Assembly: GCF_000710035.2 (NCBI RefSeq)
Contig: NZ_JMJJ01000004.1
Location: forward strand, 1,054,001 to 1,118,000
Reading direction: 5' to 3'
Length of the DNA: 64,000 bases
Source of the DNA: Pantoea ananatis LMG 2665
GTDB lineage: Bacteria; Pseudomonadota; Gammaproteobacteria; Enterobacterales; Enterobacteriaceae
Shown here: positions 15,874 to 25,097 of the stretch, one piece after another
How positions within the stretch are numbered: the first letter of the stretch is position 1
Layout: every line of letters starts with the position of its first letter
The notes under the pieces: generated by a model
Seen by the model: only the letters and a program-made list of their open reading frames with translations
The model's database searches: none
Told to the model about the DNA's origin: nothing
Position numbers and translations under genes: made by a program

Positions 15874-18000
15874 CTACTGGAAAGCGTAACTGACCGTCAG
15901 GCCCACGCTGTAGTTGCGCCCCGGAGCCGGTTCAAAGTAGCGACCGTTGCTTTCATTGACGATCACCGAGCCAACGTAGTTGCGGTCAAACAGGTTATCC
16001 ACCCGACCAAACAAATCCAGCGTCCAGGCATCGACAAGCCACTTATAGCCGCTGTTGACCGAGGTGATGGCATAGGAAGGCGCACGGACCGCATTGCTGT
16101 CATCCGCTGCGATGTTGCTCATATAACGCCATTCCGCTCCAGCATAAAAGCCTTCTTCAGGTGCATAAGCCAGCCCGGTATACAGCATATTGCGCGCAAT
16201 GCCCGGAATACGGTTGCCGTCGCAGCTGGCGTTGCCGCAGGCATTACTGTGGTAGCGCGCATCCAGCAGCGTATAGGCCATTTTCAGTCGCCAGTCGTAG
16301 TTAACCTGCTGATCGAACGCCAGTTCGAGGCCACGCCGACGGGTTTCTCCGGCATTTTTGTAAGTGGTGCGTCCGCCGCTGCTGCTGTCGACAACAATTT
16401 CATCCTGAGTATCGGTCTGGAAAACGGCAGCGCTGAGCAGGCCATTGCCCAGACGTTTTTTGCTGCCTAACTCAACCGTGTCGCTGGTCGCGGGTTTCAG
16501 CCCCAGGTTCAGGCCGGACTGATCGTCTGAACGATAGGACAGCTCATTAATCGTCGGGGTTTCAAATCCACGGCCGGCAGATAAATAGGCATTCCAGCTG
16601 TCGTCAAACGCATACTTCAGCGCGGCGGCGGGCAGCCATTTGTGATAACGGGCATCGCCACTGTCATCGCCGTTGCCTGGCGTGATGTAAAAGTCGTTGG
16701 AGTCAAAACTGACCGTACTGAAACGGACGCCTGCATCCAGCGACCATTTTTGACTGAGCTGCCAGGTGGTCTGCAAATAGGGATCAAGATTCCACATCAG
16801 GTTACGTTCGTTGCGCCGCATATTTCCCTGCTCACCAAACTGCGTCACGCCGTTGGCCGTAGTGAAATTCTCAAAACCTTTGCGCTGTTCGCTCATGGTT
16901 TCGTAATCCAGCCCGGCAGTCAGCGTGACCGGAACCGAAAACAGATCATCACGGTGTGTCCAGCGGGTATCAATGCCCTGATAGTGGCGGGTCAACGCGA
17001 TCACGCCGCCGGGATGCGATGGGCTTTGCTGAAAGTTGGCAGGAATGGACTGGAACTGCGTCGTTTCACGCATCCCGGCATATATCATCACGCTCAGGTC
17101 GTCGTTTTCGCTCATCCGACGCTGATAGTGCAGGCCGCCCTGGGTTTGATCGACGGTTTTGCGGGTGTTGTAAAGTGAGACATTACTGACAACCTGACGG
17201 GGATTCGCGCGCCACTGGTCAGGCGTTAACCCACCCGGGTCCTGCGCGTCGATATGTACGCTGTTAAACAGTAAGGTCAGGGTGCTGACGTCATCAATGC
17301 GTACGCCCAGCTTTGCGTTACCCAGATTTTTTTGCGCGGCGCTGTGGTCGCGATAACCGTGAGTGGTAAAGCGCGAGGCGGAAAGCGTGTAATTGACATC
17401 GCCGGCTTTTGTGCCGTCGCCGGTGGCGCCGCTGGCTTTCACGCTGTTGCGCCAGCTACCGTAGCTGCCAAACCAACTGCCTGCTTCAAGCGTGGGGGGC
17501 TGCTGACCGGTCTGAGTGGTAACGTTAATGACGCCGCCGGAGGCATTGCCATACAGCGCAGAAAACGGCCCACGCAGCACCTCCACCCGATCGACCGAAC
17601 CGATATCAATATTGGACGTTTGTCCCTGACCATCCGGCATGGTGGCCGGAATGCCATCGACATAAATGCGCAGGCCACGGACCCCGTAAGTCGAACGGGA
17701 ACCAAAGCCGCGCACGGACAACTGCAGGTCCTGTGCATAATTTTGTCGGTTTTGGATCTGCAACCCCGGTACGCTGGTCAGGTTTTCTGACAGGTTAACG
17801 CGCGGGGCGGCCTGACGCATATCGTCGCCGTTTACCACGCTCACGGCGGCAGGCGTATCAAGTTCATTAAGGCCTTTTGCTGGCGGCGCGGCGCTGACAA
17901 CAAGGGTATTACCGCCATCTGCCGCAAACAGCGGCAGCGGAAAGAGGGCAGGCAGCACTAATAACGGCAGGCTTGCCTGGCGTGATCGCTTAATATTCAT
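15874..18000 (-). CDS. pqqU: TonB-dependent receptor for PQQ, PqqU (YncD)
   Basis: This 708-residue outer-membrane gated channel closely parallels E. coli YncD, later named PqqU for PQQ import. After a signal peptide (MNIKRSRQASLPLLVL, cleavage after FAA near residue 27) comes the TonB box region (NTLVVSAAP) and a plug domain with LQLSVRGFGSRSTYGVRG and VEVLRGPFSALYGNASGG. The rest is a 22-strand barrel ending SYAFQ, with a C-terminal Phe-x as expected. The start at 18000 is chosen because it gives the signal peptide directly; the frame extends to 18063. It lies 5 kb from a complete pqq operon, which fits a recapture role. Confidence 0.9.
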   Translation of the reverse strand: MNIKRSRQASLPLLVLPALFPLPLFAADGGNTLVVSAAPPAKGLNELDTPAAVSVVNGDDMRQAAPRVNLSENLTSVPGLQIQNRQNYAQDLQLSVRGFGSRSTYGVRGLRIYVDGIPATMPDGQGQTSNIDIGSVDRVEVLRGPFSALYGNASGGVINVTTQTGQQPPTLEAGSWFGSYGSWRNSVKASGATGDGTKAGDVNYTLSASRFTTHGYRDHSAAQKNLGNAKLGVRIDDVSTLTLLFNSVHIDAQDPGGLTPDQWRANPRQVVSNVSLYNTRKTVDQTQGGLHYQRRMSENDDLSVMIYAGMRETTQFQSIPANFQQSPSHPGGVIALTRHYQGIDTRWTHRDDLFSVPVTLTAGLDYETMSEQRKGFENFTTANGVTQFGEQGNMRRNERNLMWNLDPYLQTTWQLSQKWSLDAGVRFSTVSFDSNDFYITPGNGDDSGDARYHKWLPAAALKYAFDDSWNAYLSAGRGFETPTINELSYRSDDQSGLNLGLKPATSDTVELGSKKRLGNGLLSAAVFQTDTQDEIVVDSSSGGRTTYKNAGETRRRGLELAFDQQVNYDWRLKMAYTLLDARYHSNACGNASCDGNRIPGIARNMLYTGLAYAPEEGFYAGAEWRYMSNIAADDSNAVRAPSYAITSVNSGYKWLVDAWTLDLFGRVDNLFDRNYVGSVIVNESNGRYFEPAPGRNYSVGLTVSYAFQ

Positions 18001-18385
18001 CTGTATTTGGCCTGAAAGCGTGGATCCCTGGGTATATGTCGCCTGCCAGAGTGACGAAAACAACGGTGGCTATCGGCAGGTCGCGAAAATGGTGGTACTA
18101 AATGAACCAACTGGAACAATCGCGACACATGTTACTGGTTTTGTCAGAGGTTTGGAAAGCGTAAATGATTGGCCGGTTTATGTGATCGCATCGTCGCCAA
18201 CCTTGTTATTCTCTGACCGGCTTGACGCCGCGAAGAGGCCTGTCGGGCCACGATGTCTTCATGGCCCGTTACGCGCAGGTCACGGCGTGCCGACGGGACG
18301 CGGCGGGTAACAGATGCTACATTTGAGCCTGCGCCGTCAGGTACACAGAAGACGGATACCCATAATCAGAACGAAGGAAATCAGC

Positions 18386-19246
18386 ATGAAACAACCTGAT
18401 GTTGCAGTACTGGGATTAGGGGCGATGGGGCATGCCTTTGCCGCTAATTTACTGAAAAAGGGGTTCAGGGTGTACGGCTGGAACCGCACCCGTGCGCGGG
18501 GGGAAGATTTGATTGCGGCGGGGCTGACGTTAACCGATTCCGCAGCGGAAGCCGTTCAGAAGGCGGACGTGGTAATTGCCATGTTGTCCGACGGCGAGAC
18601 CACAGAGCAGGTCCTGCACGAGGCGAAAGCGGCGCTGAAACAGGGCGCAACGCTGTGCCAGATGGGCACGATCGGCGTTGAAAAAACGGATGCGCTGATC
18701 ACTTTCTTTGCTCAGGCTCGTCCCGATGTGGTGTTTATCGACGCGCCGGTTTCCGGTACCAAGGCGCCCGCAGAGAACGCCCAGATTCTGGTGATGGCCA
18801 GTGGCGATCGGTCCCGTGCTCAGGCCGCAGAGGCCGTCTTCGACGCGATAGGTAAAGGAACGCAGTGGCTGGGTGAGGCGGGCAAGAGCGCGCGCATGAA
18901 GCTAGTCATCAACAGCTGGCTGATTGGTCTGATGCAGAGCCTGGCCGAAAGTACCCGGCTTGCCGACCAGTTTGGTTTCTCAACCGACGATCTGTGGCAG
19001 GTGCTGGACGGTGGCCCGCTGGCGGCGCCTTATGCCAAAATGAAGCTGGGCATGATGGCCAGCGATGATTATACCCCGCAGATGCATCTGCAATGGGCGC
19101 TTAAAGACGCGAAGCTGGCACTGGACGCCTCAGACAGTTCACTGCCCGCGCTGGAAAATATCGCCAGCGTCTGGCAGCAGGCCGTGGAAGCTGGGCACGG
19201 TGAAGAGGACTTAGCCGTGATCTATAAATATCTTAAGTCGCAATGA
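18386..19246 (+). CDS. NAD(P)-dependent oxidoreductase, 3-hydroxyisobutyrate dehydrogenase family
   Basis: This 286-residue beta-hydroxyacid dehydrogenase has the Rossmann start AVLGLGAMGHAFAANLLKKG (about residues 6-25), the substrate motif FIDAPVSGTKAPAENAQ (about 117-133) and the catalytic lysine in GKSARMKLVINSW (about 167-179). It should oxidise or reduce a small 2- or 3-hydroxy acid or a related imine with NAD(P). The start is set by AAGGAA seven bases before ATG 18386. Its stop overlaps the start of the next gene (ATGA), so enzyme and AraC regulator are coupled. The substrate is unknown. The 385-base gap before it (18001-18385) holds one 7-bp hairpin (18244-18268) and no gene. Confidence 0.85.
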   Translation: MKQPDVAVLGLGAMGHAFAANLLKKGFRVYGWNRTRARGEDLIAAGLTLTDSAAEAVQKADVVIAMLSDGETTEQVLHEAKAALKQGATLCQMGTIGVEKTDALITFFAQARPDVVFIDAPVSGTKAPAENAQILVMASGDRSRAQAAEAVFDAIGKGTQWLGEAGKSARMKLVINSWLIGLMQSLAESTRLADQFGFSTDDLWQVLDGGPLAAPYAKMKLGMMASDDYTPQMHLQWALKDAKLALDASDSSLPALENIASVWQQAVEAGHGEEDLAVIYKYLKSQ

Positions 19247-20025
19247 GTTCAAGGGTCAGTTTTGATTTCAGCACACGCCCGCTGGTGCCGCTGGCGCACG
19301 ACTATTCGCATGGTGCGACAGAACCCTGGCACCATCACAGCTGCGCGCAGCTTATTCATACGCTGAGCGGCGTCGTGCGCGTGGAAACAGAACAGGGCAG
19401 TTGGACCGTACCGCCAAGTCGTGGCGTCTGGCTGCCCGCTTTAACCCGTCATCGCTTGTACATTACCGGCGCAGTCGCCGCACGCACGCTGTTTATCGAT
19501 CCCCTTGCCAGGGCCGATCTTCCCGCCAACTGCCAGGTCGTGCAGATTTCAGCGCTGCTGCGCGAGCTGATCATCCACGCCATCGATTTGCCCGTGTCCT
19601 ATGCGCCAGCCAGCCGTAGCGAACGGATTTATGAATTGATTCTGGATGAAATTCGCGGCATGGATGCGCTGCCTTATGCGTTGCCCCTGCCACAGAGCCC
19701 ACGTTTACGGGCGCTGTGCATGCAGATTCAGGCCGATCTGGCGGGCGACTGGTCTCTGGCGGCGGCCAGCGCCAGGCTCAACCTGTCTGGCCGGACGCTG
19801 GCTCGCCATTTCGTGCGTGAAACCGGCCTGCAGTTCAGTGACTGGGTCCGGCGGGCGCGCGTGGCTGTTGCCCTGACGCGTCTGGCGCAGGGCGACAGCG
19901 TATTGCGCGTGGCTTTGGATCTGGGCTATGAAAGCCCGAGTGCCTTTAGCGCCATGTTTCGCCGTCTGCTGGGTGTATCGCCAACGGACTATTTTCCTGC
20001 GGCAGAAAGTGGCTTGCCGCGTTAA
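19243..20025 (+). CDS. AraC-family regulator with N-terminal cupin
   Basis: This 260-residue AraC regulator has an N-terminal cupin sensor (HHHSCAQLIHTLSGVVRVET, about residues 27-46) and a C-terminal double helix-turn-helix (about 160-255) with LNLSGRTLARHFVRETG and LGYESPSAFSAMFRRLLGVSP. It resembles the NimR (YeaM) type of exporter/enzyme regulator. It overlaps the preceding dehydrogenase by 4 bases and probably controls it. Its last 80 bases overlap the end of leuA on the other strand, an unusually long convergent overlap. Confidence 0.85.
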   Translation: MSSRVSFDFSTRPLVPLAHDYSHGATEPWHHHSCAQLIHTLSGVVRVETEQGSWTVPPSRGVWLPALTRHRLYITGAVAARTLFIDPLARADLPANCQVVQISALLRELIIHAIDLPVSYAPASRSERIYELILDEIRGMDALPYALPLPQSPRLRALCMQIQADLAGDWSLAAASARLNLSGRTLARHFVRETGLQFSDWVRRARVAVALTRLAQGDSVLRVALDLGYESPSAFSAMFRRLLGVSPTDYFPAAESGLPR

Positions 20026-21661
20026 GCAACGCCTGCAGTGCGGCGCGCGACGTATCATTATCGATGCTGACGCCCCAGTGGCGTTCGCCCTGAAGGTTGA
20101 TGCAGCTGACATAGGCAACTGAGCGGCTGTCGCTACGTTTTCCCAGCGTATGTTCATGATAATCTTCAATGGTCAGCGCCAGGTCGAGGGACTGACGGAG
20201 TGCCGTCACAGCGGCGGAAAGCAGGCCATTACCGCGGCCTGTCAGACGCAGAGTGCGGCCCTGATGATGGACGTGGGCACGCAGTTGCGTCTGCTCGCCC
20301 GACTCGCTTTGACTGTGCGCTTCCATCAGGCGCAGAGCGGGCTGCTCAATCTGATAGTGACGGCAGAAAAGCTGCCAGACAGCGTGCTGCGTCATTTCTT
20401 TACCGTGCAGATCGCTCTCCTGCTGAACGCAACGGCTGAAATCCTGCTGCAGAGGGCGGGGAAGTTGCAGGCCATGATTTTGCTCCAGCAACCAGGCGGC
20501 GCCGCTTTTACCCGACTGGCTGTTTACCCGAATCACAGCTTCGTAACTGCAGCCGATATCGGCAGGATCGAGCGGCAAATAGGGGATCTGCCACTGCGTT
20601 TCCTTATGCTGGCGGCGGTAAGCGAATCCCTTCTTGATCGCATCCTGATGCGAGCCGGAAAAAGCGGTAAATACCAGCTCCCCGGCATAGGGATGACGGG
20701 GATGAACCGGCAGTTTATTGCAGTCGGTCACCACCTCAATAACCCGCGCCATATCACTAAAGTCGAGTCCCGGCGCAATGCCCTGGGTATAAAGATTTAA
20801 CGCCAACGTCACCAAATCAACGTTACCTGTACGTTCACCATTGCCAAACAGGCAGCCTTCAATCCGATCCGCGCCTGCCAGCAGGGCCAGTTCCGCGCAG
20901 GCGACGCCCGTTCCTCTGTCGTTATGAGGATGAACGCTGATACATACCGCGTCGCGTCGGCTAAAGTGACGGCAGAAAAACTCTATCTGATCGGCATAGA
21001 CGTTGGGCGTATTCACTTCAACAGTGGCGGGCAGGTTGATGATCATGGGACGTTCCGGGCTGGGTTGCCAGACCTCTGCTACCGCCTCACATATCTCCAG
21101 CGCGAAGGCCGGCTCTGTAAAACAGAAGGTTTCGGGTGAATATTCAAAGCTCCACTGTGTGTCAGGCGCGGCCTCACATGCAGCACGAATCTGTCTTGCG
21201 CTCGTGGTCGCCAGCGCCACGATCTGTGTTTTACTCTGATTAAACACGCGTTCGCGAAATAAGGGGGCGGTGGCATTATACAAATGCACAATGGCGCGCG
21301 GTGCGCCCTCCAGTGCGCAGAATGTTCTGTCAATCAGGTCGTGACGTGCTGGCGTTAACACCTGCAACGTCACGTCATCAGGAATGCGCTTTTGTTCGAT
21401 AAGATCCCGCACGAAGTCAAAATCCGTTTGCGAGGCAGAAGGAAAGGCGGCTTCAATCTCTTTAACGCCGCAGTCCAGTAATAATTGCCAGAACTGCAGT
21501 TTCTGCGCACGATTCATCGGTTCTGCCAGGGCCTGATTGCCATCCCGCAGGTCGGTAGACAGCCAGCGCGGCGCACGGGTGATCTGCTGTGAAGGCCACT
21601 GGCGAGAGGCCAGATCAACGGACGGGAACGGACGATATTTCTCAGCCGGATGCATCAACAT
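19946..21661 (-). CDS. leuA: 2-isopropylmalate synthase, long form
   Basis: This enzyme joins acetyl-CoA and 2-oxoisovalerate, the first step of leucine synthesis. The 571-residue protein is of the longer bacterial/fungal type, distinct from the 523-residue E. coli LeuA. The TIM-barrel starts WLSTDLRDGNQALAEPM (metal-binding Asp and Gln), with HPHNDRGTGVACAELA and GNGERTGNVDLVTLALN. The C-terminal regulatory domain begins near NSQSGKSGAAWLLEQNHG. The start at 21661 is chosen because AGGAG lies 6 bases upstream; an ATG at 21667 lies too close to it. There are no leuBCD nearby, so it is either a second synthase or the only one moved from the leu operon. Confidence 0.88.
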   Translation of the reverse strand: MLMHPAEKYRPFPSVDLASRQWPSQQITRAPRWLSTDLRDGNQALAEPMNRAQKLQFWQLLLDCGVKEIEAAFPSASQTDFDFVRDLIEQKRIPDDVTLQVLTPARHDLIDRTFCALEGAPRAIVHLYNATAPLFRERVFNQSKTQIVALATTSARQIRAACEAAPDTQWSFEYSPETFCFTEPAFALEICEAVAEVWQPSPERPMIINLPATVEVNTPNVYADQIEFFCRHFSRRDAVCISVHPHNDRGTGVACAELALLAGADRIEGCLFGNGERTGNVDLVTLALNLYTQGIAPGLDFSDMARVIEVVTDCNKLPVHPRHPYAGELVFTAFSGSHQDAIKKGFAYRRQHKETQWQIPYLPLDPADIGCSYEAVIRVNSQSGKSGAAWLLEQNHGLQLPRPLQQDFSRCVQQESDLHGKEMTQHAVWQLFCRHYQIEQPALRLMEAHSQSESGEQTQLRAHVHHQGRTLRLTGRGNGLLSAAVTALRQSLDLALTIEDYHEHTLGKRSDSRSVAYVSCINLQGERHWGVSIDNDTSRAALQALLNAASHFLPQENSPLAIHPADGETWR

Positions 21662-21847
21662 AGTCATCTCCTTGTAGGTGTTAATCCAGTGTGGCGTGGC
21701 GTTACGCCCGCCGCGCGCGAAAAACTGACAACCTGAAGCGCAAAAGTGACAATTTTGTTGACGCCTTGTGGCGCTGAGTGCGCAGGCGTTTGCTGAAGGG
21801 GAAAGAGAGCGGTAGCATAACCTGATGCTTCTCAAGGTGGTTTCCCT

Positions 21848-22870
21848 ATGCTGGTTTTCGACGGGCACAACGATCTGTTACTCAATCTGTGGCTGTACCA
21901 TCGCGATGCGCCCGCAGAGGCTTTCTATGCGGGCGTGCCAAAAGGTCACCTCGACTTTCCTCGTATGCAGCAGGGCGGTTTTGCCGGTGGGCTGTTTGCT
22001 GTTTTTGTGCCGCCGCAGGACTATCTCGCTCAGGTCGCCCCGGCTCGCGCCGCGCAAGAACCCTATGATCCGCTGACAATCATGTGGCAGCAGCTGGCGA
22101 TACTGCAGCAGATCGCTGCGCAGTCAGCGGGCCGTGCCAGGCTATGCCACAGCGCTGCAGAGATTGAAGCCTGCCGTGCTGAGGGCGTGCTGGCGCTGGT
22201 GGCGCATATTGAAGGGGCCGACGCGCTGGATGCGGAGGGCGAAACGCTAAACGCCTTCTACCAGGCAGGTGTTCGCTCTATCGGCCCATTCTGGAATCTG
22301 AAAAATCGCTTCGGCGAAGGGGTTAACGGCAGTTTTCCAGGTTCGCCGGATACGGGGCCAGGCCTGACGGCAGAAGGGGAAGCGCTTATCAGGCAGGCCG
22401 CTGCCTTAAACATGATGATTGATGTGTCGCATATGAATGAAAAAGCCTTCTGGGATACGGCCCGGCTTTCCGCTGCGCCGCTGGTGGCCAGCCACTCTAA
22501 TGCTCACGTTTTATGTGCTCAGCCGCGCAACCTGACCGATAACCAGCTTAAGGCGATCCATGCCAGCGGTGGGCTGGTTGGCATAAACTTTGGCAATGCG
22601 TTCCTTCGTGCTGATGGAAAACGCGACAGCGATACCGATCTGACAGAAATCGTCAAACATTGCGATCACTTAATTAACATAATGGGCGAAGATCACGTGG
22701 CATTCGGTTCAGACTTTGACGGGATCTCGCCGCCTGAGGCGTTAGGTGACGTCAGCGGTCTGCCGCGATTGCTCGCCGTTTTTCGCGACTCGGGCTATGA
22801 TCAACGCATGCTGGAAAAATTAACGTGGGGAAACTGGCTGCGGGTTTTGCAACACACCGGACTGCACTAA
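21848..22870 (+). CDS. Membrane-dipeptidase-family (M19) metallopeptidase
   Basis: This 340-residue protein is of the renal dipeptidase family. The first zinc site is FDGHNDLLL (His7 and Asp9). Later sites are HIEGADAL (Glu, near 120), DVSHMNEK (His, near 195) and ASHSNAHV (His, near 216). GSDFDGISPPEAL closes the active site. It lacks a signal peptide, so it is cytoplasmic. Dipeptidase genes commonly sit just before pqqA in enterobacteria. A role in trimming peptides around PQQ maturation is a guess. It ends 145 bases before pqqA. Confidence 0.85.
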   Translation: MLVFDGHNDLLLNLWLYHRDAPAEAFYAGVPKGHLDFPRMQQGGFAGGLFAVFVPPQDYLAQVAPARAAQEPYDPLTIMWQQLAILQQIAAQSAGRARLCHSAAEIEACRAEGVLALVAHIEGADALDAEGETLNAFYQAGVRSIGPFWNLKNRFGEGVNGSFPGSPDTGPGLTAEGEALIRQAAALNMMIDVSHMNEKAFWDTARLSAAPLVASHSNAHVLCAQPRNLTDNQLKAIHASGGLVGINFGNAFLRADGKRDSDTDLTEIVKHCDHLINIMGEDHVAFGSDFDGISPPEALGDVSGLPRLLAVFRDSGYDQRMLEKLTWGNWLRVLQHTGLH

Positions 22871-22925
22871 CACGTTTTCTTACGGGCTTTTCATTGATTT
22901 CACCTGGCCGTCTGCGTGAAAATAG

Positions 22926-22995
22926 TGTGACAAGGTTCGCATTTTAATCCCTGTCACAATGCTGTCTTGCAGTCATTCATTTGTCTGTTTATCTC
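22926..22995 (+). promoter_or_regulatory. pqq promoter region with inverted repeat
   Basis: TGTGACA (22926-22932) and TGTCACA (22952-22958) form a 7-base inverted repeat with a 19-base gap. Downstream, TTGCAG (22967-22972), a 17-base spacer and TATCTC (22990-22995) give a weak sigma-70-like promoter about 20 bases before the pqqA start. Which protein binds the repeat is unknown. Confidence 0.35.
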
Positions 22996-23015
22996 AATCT
23001 ATAAGGAAGAAAGTT

Positions 23016-23087
23016 ATGTGGAAAAAACCAACGTTTGTTGACCTGCGCCTCGGTCTGGAAGTGACGCTGTACATCTCCAACCGCTAA
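23016..23087 (+). CDS. pqqA: PQQ precursor peptide PqqA
   Basis: This 23-residue peptide, [20 protein letters not shown] followed by SNR, is the substrate from which PQQ is built. Glu15 and Tyr19 in EVTLY are the residues that PqqE joins and that become the cofactor. AAGGAAGAAAGTT upstream is a strong ribosome site. It is the first gene of pqqABCDEF, followed by a hairpin that may let it be expressed in excess of the enzymes. Confidence 0.97.
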   Translation: MWKKPTFVDLRLGLEVTLYISNR

Positions 23088-23092
23088 TCACT

Positions 23093-23121
23093 TGCCCGCC
23101 GTCTGTGCGGGCATTTTGTTT
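23093..23121 (+). terminator. Attenuating hairpin between pqqA and pqqB
   Basis: TGCCCGC (23093-23099), a 7-base loop and GCGGGCA (23107-23113) are followed by TTTTGTTT. It resembles a leaky terminator or RNA-processing site. In other bacteria pqqA transcript exceeds that of pqqB-F, consistent with partial read-through. Confidence 0.65.
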
Positions 23122-23139
23122 CAACACCTGGTTCCTTTC

Positions 23140-24057
23140 ATGTTTATTAAAGTCCTTGGATCGGCTGCAGGCGGTGGATTCCCTCAGTGGAATTGCAACT
23201 GCCCCAACTGTGATGGTGTGCGTAACGGGACTCTGCAGGCCAGCCCGCGCACCCAGTCCTCCATCATCATCAGTGATAACGGTGAAGACTGGGTTCTCTG
23301 CAATGCCTCACCTGACATCAGCCAGCAAATACTGCACACGCCTGAATTAGTGAAAAAGGGCGTTCTGCGCGGGACCGCGATCGGCGGCATTATTCTTACC
23401 GACAGTCAGATTGACCACACCACCGGGCTGCTCAGCCTGCGTGAGGGCTGCCCACATCAGGTGTGGTGTACACCCGAAGTGCATGACGATCTGACGACCG
23501 GTTTCCCGGTGTTTACCATGCTGAAACACTGGAATGGCGGACTTCAACACCGGCCCATTCGTCCGTTAACGCCGTTTAACGTGGATGTGTGTCCGGATCT
23601 CCAGTTTACCGCTATCCCGATCCTCAGCAATGCACCGCCGTATTCACCTTACCGTGACCGTCCGTTACCGGGCCACAACGTCGCGCTGTTTATTGAAAAC
23701 CGCGCCAACGGCCAGACGCTCCTGTATGCCCCGGGGCTTGGGGAGCCGGATGCGGTGATCCTGCCCTGGCTTGAGCAGGCCGACTGCCTGCTGATTGATG
23801 GTACGGTATGGCAGGATGATGAATTACTGACCGCGGGCGTGGGTAAAAATACCGGCAAGGCCATGGGCCACCTGGCGCTGGCCGAAGAGCAGGGGCTGAT
23901 GGCACTGCTCGCCCGTCTGCCAGCAAAACGAAAGATTTTAATCCATATTAACAACACGAATCCCGTTCTCAACGAACAGTCACCTCAGCGGCAGTACCTG
24001 ACACAACAGGGCATTGAGGTGAGTCACGACGGGATGGCGATACATCTTCAGGACTAA
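23140..24057 (+). CDS. pqqB: PQQ biosynthesis protein PqqB
   Basis: This 305-residue metallo-beta-lactamase-fold protein of PQQ synthesis is thought to act as a hydroxylase on the cross-linked Glu-Tyr intermediate. It begins [27 protein letters not shown] is a likely structural metal site, and [19 protein letters not shown] is the family's degenerate metal motif (the usual HxHxDH is altered). The start at 23140 follows the family N-terminus; the frame is open to 23092 but that would begin inside the hairpin. No strong ribosome site is seen. pqqC starts 3 bases after its stop. Confidence 0.95.
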   Translation: MFIKVLGSAAGGGFPQWNCNCPNCDGVRNGTLQASPRTQSSIIISDNGEDWVLCNASPDISQQILHTPELVKKGVLRGTAIGGIILTDSQIDHTTGLLSLREGCPHQVWCTPEVHDDLTTGFPVFTMLKHWNGGLQHRPIRPLTPFNVDVCPDLQFTAIPILSNAPPYSPYRDRPLPGHNVALFIENRANGQTLLYAPGLGEPDAVILPWLEQADCLLIDGTVWQDDELLTAGVGKNTGKAMGHLALAEEQGLMALLARLPAKRKILIHINNTNPVLNEQSPQRQYLTQQGIEVSHDGMAIHLQD

Positions 24058-24060
24058 ACG

Positions 24061-24816
24061 ATGCTGATTACGGAAACCCTGTCGCCGCAGGCCTTTGAAC
24101 AGGCGCTGCGTGATAAAGGCGCCTACTACCATATTCATCACCCGTACCATATTGCGATGCATAACGGTCAGGCCACGCCTGAGCAGATTCAGGGATGGGT
24201 GGCGAATCGCTTTTACTACCAGACCAGCATTCCGCTGAAAGACGCGGCGATCATGGCCAACTGCCCCGATCCGGCAACCCGACGTAAATGGGTACAACGC
24301 ATCCTGGATCATGATGGTAGCCAGGGCGAAGATGGTGGCATTGAGGCCTGGTTACGCCTGGGCGAAGCGGTGGGCTTAAGCCGGGATGAACTGGTCTCGG
24401 AGCAGCATGTCCTGCCGGGCGTCCGGTTTGCGGTTGATGCCTATGTCAGTTTTGCCCGTCGCGCAAACTGGCAGGAAGCGGCCTGCAGCTCGCTGACCGA
24501 GCTGTTTGCGCCTCAGATACATCAGTCGCGGCTCGACAGCTGGCCGCAGCACTATCCGTGGATCAAAGAAGAAGGTTACTTCTATTTCCGTAGCCGCCTG
24601 AGTCAGGCCAACCGCGACGTGGAGCACGGCCTGGCGCTGGCGCTGGCGTTTTGCGACACCGCGGAAAAACAGAACCGCATGCTGGAGATCCTGCAGTTCA
24701 AGCTGGATATTCTGTGGACCATGCTGGATGCCATGACCATGGCTTACGAACTTCAACGCCCGCCTTATCATAGCGTGACGGATAAAGCGGCCTGGCACAC
24801 AACCCGACTGGTATAA
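24061..24816 (+). CDS. pqqC: Pyrroloquinoline-quinone synthase PqqC
   Basis: This 251-residue cofactorless oxidase performs the final eight-electron oxidation and ring closure to PQQ. The whole length matches the all-helical PqqC family, including [20 protein letters not shown] near the start, [16 protein letters not shown], and [20 protein letters not shown] later. It is the third gene of pqqABCDEF and cytoplasmic. pqqD starts 2 bases after the stop. Nothing appears altered. Confidence 0.96.
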   Translation: MLITETLSPQAFEQALRDKGAYYHIHHPYHIAMHNGQATPEQIQGWVANRFYYQTSIPLKDAAIMANCPDPATRRKWVQRILDHDGSQGEDGGIEAWLRLGEAVGLSRDELVSEQHVLPGVRFAVDAYVSFARRANWQEAACSSLTELFAPQIHQSRLDSWPQHYPWIKEEGYFYFRSRLSQANRDVEHGLALALAFCDTAEKQNRMLEILQFKLDILWTMLDAMTMAYELQRPPYHSVTDKAAWHTTRLV

Positions 24817-24818
24817 CG

Positions 24819-25097
24819 ATGAACGAACACACAATTGCCGCCTTTCGCCGGGGCTACCGTATGCAATGGGAAGCGGCACAGGACAGCCACGTCGTGCTTT
24901 ACCCGGAAGGCATGGCGAAACTCAATGAAACCGCCGCCGCCATTCTGGAGCTGGTTGACGGCAAGCAGGATATCGCCGCGATCATTGCCATTCTGGATGC
25001 GCGTTTCCCCGAGGCCGGCGGTGTGGGCGAGGATGTCAAAGAATTCCTGCAGTCAGCCTATGAACAGAAGTGGATACAGTTTCGTGAACCAGCATAA
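24819..25097 (+). CDS. pqqD: PqqA-binding chaperone PqqD
   Basis: This 92-residue RiPP recognition element holds the PqqA peptide and presents it to PqqE. It has the typical winged-helix features [34 protein letters not shown] and [15 protein letters not shown]. Its last 14 bases overlap the start of pqqE, consistent with the tight PqqD-PqqE partnership. In some bacteria the two are fused; here they are separate genes. Confidence 0.95.
   Translation: MNEHTIAAFRRGYRMQWEAAQDSHVVLYPEGMAKLNETAAAILELVDGKQDIAAIIAILDARFPEAGGVGEDVKEFLQSAYEQKWIQFREPA

Noticed and set aside
18244-18268. Hairpin CGGGCCA-N11-TGGCCCG upstream of the 3-hydroxyacid dehydrogenase gene
   Set aside because: The loop is long and no T-run or gene boundary fits, so no function is claimed.
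18001-18385. Fur box in front of the TonB-dependent receptor
   Set aside because: No sequence close to GATAATGATAATCATTATC was found; the receptor matches a PQQ receptor, not an iron-regulated siderophore receptor.
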